In this document: positions 1-4,605 of the stretch, one piece after another
How the letters are laid out: the number at the start of each line of letters is the position of its first letter
How positions within the stretch are numbered: the first letter of the stretch is position 1
Origin: Verrucomicrobiota bacterium
GTDB taxonomy: Bacteria > Verrucomicrobiota > Verrucomicrobiia > Limisphaerales > CAIQOK01
DNA length: 7,834 nt
NCBI GenBank assembly: GCA_025363535.1
Contig: JANYDP010000310.1
Span: 1-7,834 of the forward strand
Direction of reading: 5' to 3'
Made by a program: the position numbers and the translations under genes
Notes under the pieces: generated by a model
Database searches by the model: none
Seen by the model: the letters and a program-made list of their open reading frames with translations, nothing else
What the model was told of the DNA's origin: nothing

Positions 1-1643
1 TCGGGATTTTCTTTCAGCAAAAATTGAACCCGCCCGCTGAGCGCGGACAAAACTTCCAGGCCGCCGTTCGTCCGGCTGGTGAATTGGAAGTGCGCGCCGA
101 GATCTTCCAACATCGCGCGGCTGCGGCCCCAGGTGCCGCCCCACTCGCTAACGAACGTTTTCCCGTTTAACAACCCCAGATAATCCTGATACGCCAGCAC
201 GCAGAGATGATTTTCGCCGGAGGCCGCGAGCCAGATTTTAATTTTGTCCGGATGCAGCTTTGAATCGTAGGCGTAGTTGCTGTCGAGAAACGCGAGGCGT
301 TTCACATCATCGGGAATTTTTTCCACCGCGTTCAAATAGCCGAACATCAAACTCCCGCCGCCGCTGTGACTGGTGAGAACGACTTCCAGTTTTCGCCCGG
401 CAAAAATCCCGCGCACGCCCTCCAGGATACGGACGATGGATTGGTCGTCATGGGTCTTGCGCCAGGCGGGCCAGCTTTTTGTCCCCGCCTCCAGATACGC
501 CACCACGAGGGTGCGATTCGTCAACGCTGCCCGCAGAAACCGAGTCTGGGCACCGATGTGCTGGATGTCAAAATGCCAGTCGTCTCCGGGCTGCAAATTT
601 TTGCCGATGGTTTGTTCGATGGTGTTGCCGTTCGGCAGCGCGAAGAAGACGAGCATCACCGGCTTGTCCGGCGAGAAAGATTCCTGCGCGGGTGCGTTGA
701 TGACAATTCGCAGGTCGTCCGGCAATTCAATCTCTCGAACCATTTCACCAAAGTGCGGACTGGCCGTAAATTTTTCCGGCCACGGCAGAGCAATCTTCAC
801 GCTGGCGGCGGGCGCAATCAGATTCGTCGGATAACGCGCATTGGTGATCACCCCCTCGTCGCTGATCAAGCCGCAGAGCTGCGGATCGGCGAGTACTTCC
901 GCGACGGTCGTGGTTTCACCGTTCACGATCATTTCACTTTGGACCAAGCGAATGCACTGGCTGTAATCCACCCACGACGACGCGTGGCCGAGGTAAAGCG
1001 GTTGAATGGCCACGCCGTTTGTTTGATGCCAGCCGTAGATCGCCACCTTGTTCGGCGCTCCGGCCAGGCGCGCAGAAATCACCACGTCCTTCTGGTGTCC
1101 GGCCACCAGCGCGCCGAGCGGATGCGCTTGCAAAAACACGACGCGCTGCATCCGCACCATTTCGCTATGTTGGACAAACACTGGAACGGTCGTCATCGCC
1201 GCGCTGGGCGGAATCGGGGCGGGTGCCAGTTTCACTGCGGCGGCCGCGTAGATCGCGTCCACCATTTTGCGCGTCGGCAAAACGCAGCCCAACTGATCGG
1301 CAAGACGTTGCGCCGTGTTCGGTGAAATCGGCATGAGCAAATAATCCTCGCCCGAGCCGACGGCGAGATAATCGGGCGCGACGAAAAAGGTCGCCACATT
1401 GGTTCGGATGCCCACGATGTTCGTCACCGTGACCGGACAAAACTTGCGGAGGAACGCCGGCACGTTGCCAGACGCGACCTGCGAAAAGATTTCCCGTTCG
1501 CGTTCAACGAGACCGAGCGCGGAGATGTTTTCGGCGAAGACTTTGCCGCCCGGCGCGTTTGGGTCGCGCGCGGGAAGCTGGCGCGTTTGCGAAAAGGCGT
1601 TGCCGGCCAGACAAATCAAAGCGACTTGCAGCAGCGCCTTCAC
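1..1643 (-). CDS. Secreted two-domain protein with serine-hydrolase-like C-terminal half (3' end missing)
   Basis: The frame is open for 547 codons from a GTG at 1643 to the window edge, so the C-terminus is missing. I chose the GTG because it is the first start codon after the in-frame metG stop, has AAAGAGG 8 nt upstream, and begins a signal peptide: Lys2, a hydrophobic stretch around residues 4-14, and likely cleavage after Ala-Phe-Ser18. Residues about 25-280 form a domain I cannot name. It has conserved-looking stretches HPLGALVAGHQKDVV (174-188), VAIYGWH (200-206) and WVDYS (224-228). From about 285 on the pattern is alpha/beta-hydrolase-like: a strand LEVVL, then a nucleophile elbow S-H-S-G-G-G with Ser427, then a strand ending LDSNY (Asp454). 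The elbow has Ser where the GxSxG consensus has Gly. A catalytic His cannot be assigned and may lie outside the window. I infer an exported hydrolase or esterase of unknown substrate. The signal peptide and elbow are seen; the activity is not established. Confidence 0.8.
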   Translation of the reverse strand, partial: MKALLQVALICLAGNAFSQTRQLPARDPNAPGGKVFAENISALGLVEREREIFSQVASGNVPAFLRKFCPVTVTNIVGIRTNVATFFVAPDYLAVGSGEDYLLMPISPNTAQRLADQLGCVLPTRKMVDAIYAAAAVKLAPAPIPPSAAMTTVPVFVQHSEMVRMQRVVFLQAHPLGALVAGHQKDVVISARLAGAPNKVAIYGWHQTNGVAIQPLYLGHASSWVDYSQCIRLVQSEMIVNGETTTVAEVLADPQLCGLISDEGVITNARYPTNLIAPAASVKIALPWPEKFTASPHFGEMVREIELPDDLRIVINAPAQESFSPDKPVMLVFFALPNGNTIEQTIGKNLQPGDDWHFDIQHIGAQTRFLRAALTNRTLVVAYLEAGTKSWPAWRKTHDDQSIVRILEGVRGIFAGRKLEVVLTSHSGGGSLMFGYLNAVEKIPDDVKRLAFLDSNYAYDSKLHPDKIKIWLAASGENHLCVLAYQDYLGLLNGKTFVSEWGGTWGRSRAMLEDLGAHFQFTSRTNGGLEVLSALSGRVQFLLKENP

Positions 1644-1646
1644 CTC

Positions 1647-3197
1647 TCAAACCTCTTTGCGCGGAAACAGCGGCGCGGGTTCGCCAATGGCATGGCCGGC
1701 GGAAAGTTTGCCCCACGCGGCGAGTTCAAATTTCTCCGGCGAGCCGGGCAGTCCGAGCTGCGCGTAAATTTTCGCCGAGGTGCCGGGCAGAAATGGATTC
1801 AACAACACCGCCAGCACGCGGCAGGTTTCCACCAGATTGTAGAGCACCTCGTCGAGACGCGCGGACTGGGCCGGGTCTTTGGCGAGGTTGAAGGGTTTGT
1901 TTTGTTCGACGTACAGATTGGCCCGCGTGACCAGTTGCCAGATGCTGAGGAGCGCGCCTTGCAGTTGGTTTTGTTCAAGCAACCGGGCGGTGTCAGCGAT
2001 CACCTTTTGCGCGTCAGCGGCGAGTTCGCTCGAAGGCGTCGGCACAATGCCGTTGCGATAGCGCTTGAGCATCGAGAGCGAGCGGTTGACGAGATTGCCG
2101 AGGCCGTTGCCGAGTTCCGCCTGATAACGCGAGCGGAAGCCGGCGTCGGTCCAGTTGCCATCGGGGCCGAGATCCAGTTCGCGCAGGACGTAAAAGCGGA
2201 AGGCGTCCAGCCCCCATTCGTTGATGACCGCAATGGGATCAACAATGTTGCCGGTGCTCTTGGCGATTTTCGATCCGTCTTTCTGCCACCAACCGTGCGC
2301 TAGAATCTGTTTGGGCAACGGCAGGCCCATCGCCTTGAGCATGATCGGCCAATAGACGGCGTGGAATTTCACGATGTCCTTGCCAATGACGTGAAGGTCG
2401 GCGGGCCACAATGCGATTTCCGATTTCCGATTTCCGATTTCCGATTCAGCCAGCACCGTCTGGTCACCGTGCGCGGCGGGAATGCTGATGTAGTTCACCA
2501 GCGCATCAAACCAGACATAGGTGACATAGCCGGGATCGAACGGCAGCGGGATGCCCCAGTTCAAACGCGCGGCCGGCCGGCTGATGCATAAATCTTCCAG
2601 CGTGGTGTTTTTAAGGAAGCCCAGCACTTCGTTGCGCCGGTAGTCGGGCTGCACGAACGTCGGATTCGCTTCGAGATAATCAATCAGCCATTGCTGGTGG
2701 TCTTTGAGTTTGAAGTAGTAGTTGTCCTCCTTCAGCTCGACCACTTCGCCGTAGCTCGGATCAAACGTGCCATCGGGCCGGCGGTCTTTGTCGGTCAGAA
2801 ATGTTTCCTCTTTCGCCGAATAAAACCCGGTGTACGTGGCCTTGTAAAAATGACCGGCGGCGTGCAACTGCGTCAAGATCGCCTGCACAAATTCCTTGTG
2901 GCGCGGCTCGGTGGTGCGGACAAAATCGTCGTTGGTCAGTTCGAGTTTTTTCGTGAACGCCAGCCAGTCCACCGCCAGTTGGTCGCAATACACCTGCGGC
3001 GGCTTGCCCTCCGCAGTGGCGGCCTGCTGCACTTTCTGGCCGTGCTCGTCGAGGCCGGTGAGAAAAAAAACCTCCTGCCCCAGGCTGCGTCGTGAACGCG
3101 CGATCACATCGGCGACAACTTCTTCGTACGCATGGCCGAGATGCGGCTGGCCGTTGACGTAATTGATCGCGGTCGTGACATAAAAACGCTTGCTCAT
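1647..3197 (-). CDS. metG: Methionyl-tRNA synthetase, short zinc-less type
   Basis: Charges tRNA-Met with methionine in the cytoplasm (class I aminoacyl-tRNA synthetase). The product is 516 aa, which fits the short form without the C-terminal EMAP-like tRNA-binding domain. The start at 3197 gives MSKRFYVTTAINYVNG, the usual N-terminus. The ATP-binding HIGH box is PHLGH at 18-22. The knuckle region (124-165) has no Cys pairs, so the zinc is probably absent. The conserved stretches VTYVWFDALVNY (225-236) and LWPADLHVIGKDIVKFH are present. The KMSKS loop reads KIAKS (310-314) followed by TGN. The anticodon-binding helical domain covers roughly 340-470. Residues 251-262 are encoded by a 7-bp tandem repeat, described separately. 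lepB lies 67 bp upstream and a secreted hydrolase gene starts 3 nt downstream. The frame is open upstream to 3338, but that extension has no family resemblance. I see no clear Shine-Dalgarno sequence. Confidence 0.97.
   Translation of the reverse strand: MSKRFYVTTAINYVNGQPHLGHAYEEVVADVIARSRRSLGQEVFFLTGLDEHGQKVQQAATAEGKPPQVYCDQLAVDWLAFTKKLELTNDDFVRTTEPRHKEFVQAILTQLHAAGHFYKATYTGFYSAKEETFLTDKDRRPDGTFDPSYGEVVELKEDNYYFKLKDHQQWLIDYLEANPTFVQPDYRRNEVLGFLKNTTLEDLCISRPAARLNWGIPLPFDPGYVTYVWFDALVNYISIPAAHGDQTVLAESEIGNRKSEIALWPADLHVIGKDIVKFHAVYWPIMLKAMGLPLPKQILAHGWWQKDGSKIAKSTGNIVDPIAVINEWGLDAFRFYVLRELDLGPDGNWTDAGFRSRYQAELGNGLGNLVNRSLSMLKRYRNGIVPTPSSELAADAQKVIADTARLLEQNQLQGALLSIWQLVTRANLYVEQNKPFNLAKDPAQSARLDEVLYNLVETCRVLAVLLNPFLPGTSAKIYAQLGLPGSPEKFELAAWGKLSAGHAIGEPAPLFPRKEV
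1652..1658 (-). promoter_or_regulatory. Ribosome binding site for the metG-coupled secreted hydrolase gene
   Basis: AAAGAGG lies inside the last codons of metG, 8 nt before the GTG at 1643. It is the only convincing Shine-Dalgarno sequence I see in front of any gene in this window. Together with the 3-nt gap after the metG stop, it supports the GTG as the start and suggests translational coupling to metG. Confidence 0.6.
2414..2446. repeat. Hepta-nucleotide tandem repeat inside metG
   Basis: The 7-bp unit GATTTCC (plus strand) occurs four times without change at 2415-2442. A leading C and a partial fifth copy GATT extend the 7-bp periodicity to 33 bp. It lies in metG and encodes residues about 251-262 (ESEIGNRKSEIA), just before LWPADLHVIGKD. 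Three units equal 21 bp, so one period of seven codons is in frame; gain or loss of a single unit would shift the frame of an essential gene. Confidence 0.95.
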
Positions 3198-3264
3198 GTG
3201 GCGCGCAGTTTGGCGGACGGACGCCGGATTGGCAACTGCGCTCGCAAACGGCGACCAGGAAAGG

Positions 3265-3816
3265 CTACGGATTGATGACGCCCAGAATGTTCTGGCGGGG
3301 GATGGGACCGTAGTAGCGGCTGTCGAAACTGTTGTCACGGTTGTCGCCCATGACGAAAAATTTCCCCTCGCCGCATGAAATCATTTCCTCGTCCGCCTTC
3401 ACGCAGGTGTGGGTCGGCGTGCCGGCCGCGAGATACGGCTCCGACAATTTGGCACCATTGACGTACACGCCGCCGTTCTTTTTGAAAAACACCGACTCGC
3501 CCGACGTGGCAATGATCCGCTTCACCGCGAAACCGCCGTCGGTCGGGTCTTTGATGACCACGATGTCGCCATGCTGCGGTGGCCGCAGCAAGAGCACCCA
3601 CCGCTTGAGGTAATACTGGTCGTCGTTGTGCAGGGTCGGCACCATGCTCACGCCATCCACCCGGACGGCCTGTAGGATGTAATGGCTGATGACGAAATAA
3701 CCCGCCACCGAGAAAATGGTGAGGACGATCAGTTGGAAAATCTGCTGCGCGACGGGAATGGTCCGGGCAACGGCCTGGGCGGAAGTTCCACTTTGCGGAA
3801 TCGTTTTTGAATTCAT
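3265..3816 (-). CDS. lepB: Type I signal peptidase (S26 family)
   Basis: Membrane-bound serine/lysine endopeptidase that removes signal peptides from exported proteins. The product is 183 aa from the ATG at 3816. One membrane segment covers about 25-48 (hydrophobic, following a polar N-terminus), and the catalytic domain is outside the cytoplasm. The catalytic Ser57 is in GVSMVPTL (box B), the general base Lys99 is in FAVKRIIA (box D), and box E is MGDNRDNSFDSR at 156-167. The protein ends shortly after the box E region, as in small Gram-negative-type forms without large insertions. The frame continues upstream to 3897, but the extra 27 residues are not family-like and would precede the membrane anchor, so I prefer 3816. 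No good Shine-Dalgarno sequence is visible. metG follows after 67 bp, which suggests cotranscription. This peptidase could process the secreted products encoded in this window, but that is general cell biology rather than a specific link. Confidence 0.95.
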   Translation of the reverse strand: MNSKTIPQSGTSAQAVARTIPVAQQIFQLIVLTIFSVAGYFVISHYILQAVRVDGVSMVPTLHNDDQYYLKRWVLLLRPPQHGDIVVIKDPTDGGFAVKRIIATSGESVFFKKNGGVYVNGAKLSEPYLAAGTPTHTCVKADEEMISCGEGKFFVMGDNRDNSFDSRYYGPIPRQNILGVINP

Positions 3817-3931
3817 ACGGTAGATAACACCGGTTAACCAAATTGTTTGCGGAACTGCTGACGTCTGACCAGAAGATAACCCGCGCAGAACCCGCACGGC
3901 AATTTGAGAAAGTACCCAGCCGGGTCAGGAC

Positions 3932-4038
3932 AATTACGTACTTCCCCAGATCAGAGGCCGGGAAATTACGGGCTGGGGAAAGGTAGAATCAGGAGCATTC
4001 CCAATGAATCAAGCCGCCGGATCGCCCCGGGGAATTAC
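3932..4038. repeat. Diverged repeats and a hairpin between the response regulator gene and lepB
   Basis: The 218 bp between these genes contain no coding sequence I can support. Read on the minus strand, the core GTAATT recurs three times (about 4038, 3969 and 3937), in the contexts CAGTAATTCCCCGG, CCGTAATTTCCCGG and ACGTAATTGTCCTG. The first two copies share further similarity over roughly 35-40 bp, with small gaps. The first copy overlaps the stop codon of the response regulator. TTCCCCAG at 3942-3949 and CTGGGGAA at 3973-3980 form an 8-bp inverted repeat with a 23-nt loop. No T-run follows, so I do not call it a terminator. It could be a diverged tandem duplication or a set of protein-binding sites. 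Confidence 0.4.
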
Positions 4039-4451
4039 TGGGCTGATGAAGGATCGGAGGGAACCGGTCCCGGCTCCGGCAACACTTTCAAAATGGCCGC
4101 GCGCAGGTTTTCCAGCAGGAACGGCTTGCCGATCAGGCAATCCACCCCTGGCAGCGCATTGCCGGAAGATTGCAGCATCTCGGCGTACGCCGTGATCATG
4201 ATGACCGGCTGGTGCGGCAGGCGCGCCTTGATTTGAGCGGCCAGTTCGTCCCCCTTCATCGCGGGCATCGCAAAATCCGTGATGACCAGATCGAACTTTT
4301 CCGTCTCCAGAATCGTCAGGGCCTCTTTGGCGTTGTTGGTGGTTTTGACGGAATGTCCGTCAAAGGTAAGCATCATCTTCACCGCTTCGCAGACGAACGG
4401 CTCGTCGTCCACAACCAGAATACGCTTTATTGATATGCCCAGCTTCGCCAT
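4035..4451 (-). CDS. Single-domain response regulator (receiver domain only)
   Basis: Phosphoryl-accepting receiver protein of two-component signalling. The product is 138 aa from the ATG at 4451. Strand 1 is IKRILVVDDEP, with the acidic Mg2+-binding pair at Asp15/Asp16. The phosphoacceptor is Asp59 in LVITDFAMP, the switch Thr is residue 87 in VIMITAYAE, and Lys109 is in the IGKPF motif, so every key receiver residue is present. After residue 124 there is only a short Pro/Ser-rich tail with no DNA-binding or enzymatic output domain, so it may act through protein contacts or phosphotransfer. An in-frame TTG at 4487 would add 12 unremarkable residues, so I prefer 4451. A GGGAGG at 4480-4485 is too far from either start to serve. 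No histidine kinase is in the window, so its partner is unknown. It is divergent from the alpha-galactosidase gene and upstream of lepB by 218 bp. Confidence 0.9.
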   Translation of the reverse strand: MAKLGISIKRILVVDDEPFVCEAVKMMLTFDGHSVKTTNNAKEALTILETEKFDLVITDFAMPAMKGDELAAQIKARLPHQPVIMITAYAEMLQSSGNALPGVDCLIGKPFLLENLRAAILKVLPEPGPVPSDPSSAQ

Positions 4452-4605
4452 TTTATTGAACGGCGATGTTAAGACGCAGCCTCCCAAAAGCCAGACATTA
4501 TTTTAACGTTTTGCTGGCAAAGAGGCGCACTTCAGCTCTCGGTCACCCGGCCACAACCCAGACTTGACGCCACGCACAACTCTGCAACTCTGGCGCGCAC
4601 AAACC
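4452..4605. promoter_or_regulatory. Divergent intergenic region between response regulator and alpha-galactosidase genes
   Basis: These 154 bp must hold the promoters of both flanking genes. An AT-rich stretch around 4495-4512 could supply a -10 for the leftward gene, and TTGACG at 4564-4569 looks like a -35, but I find no well-spaced partner for either. TTTGCTGGCAAA at 4510-4521 is a small palindrome (5-bp arms, 2-bp centre) that could be an operator half-site pair. No Shine-Dalgarno sequence precedes the ATG at 4606. The assignment as a promoter region comes from position, not from motifs. Confidence 0.4.

Noticed and set aside
366..1325. 319-codon plus-strand open frame over the hydrolase-like gene
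   Set aside because: It is a shadow of the minus-strand gene, which is open for 547 codons with a signal peptide and a ribosome binding site. The plus-strand product is Arg/His-rich with no motif.
2414..2446. CRISPR-like array
   Set aside because: The units are 7 bp with no spacers and lie inside a coding sequence, so this is a simple tandem repeat.
3198..3338. 47-codon N-terminal extension of metG
   Set aside because: It overlaps the end of lepB in another frame, begins at a shadow start and has no resemblance to MetRS. The canonical N-terminus starts at 3197.
3832..3839. GGTTAACC palindrome just upstream of lepB
   Set aside because: It is a single perfect 8-bp palindrome with no second copy or paired promoter element, too little to call an operator.
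3817..3897. 27-codon upstream extension of lepB
   Set aside because: The extra residues precede the normal polar N-terminus and membrane anchor and have no family resemblance. The ATG at 3816 gives a normal short LepB.
3914..3925. ACCCAGCCGGGT inverted repeat as a terminator for the response regulator
   Set aside because: The stem is only 4 bp and there is no T-run on the minus strand, so it does not meet the form of an intrinsic terminator.
4452..4487. TTG start extending the response regulator by 12 residues
   Set aside because: The receiver fold begins shortly after the Met at 4451. The added residues are not domain-like, and the nearby GGGAGG lies downstream of the TTG, so it cannot serve that start.
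4564..4605. Upstream TTG start for the alpha-galactosidase
   Set aside because: It would place 14 residues, including Arg and Trp, before the Met-Lys-Leu-Lys that begins a typical signal peptide, and has no ribosome binding site.
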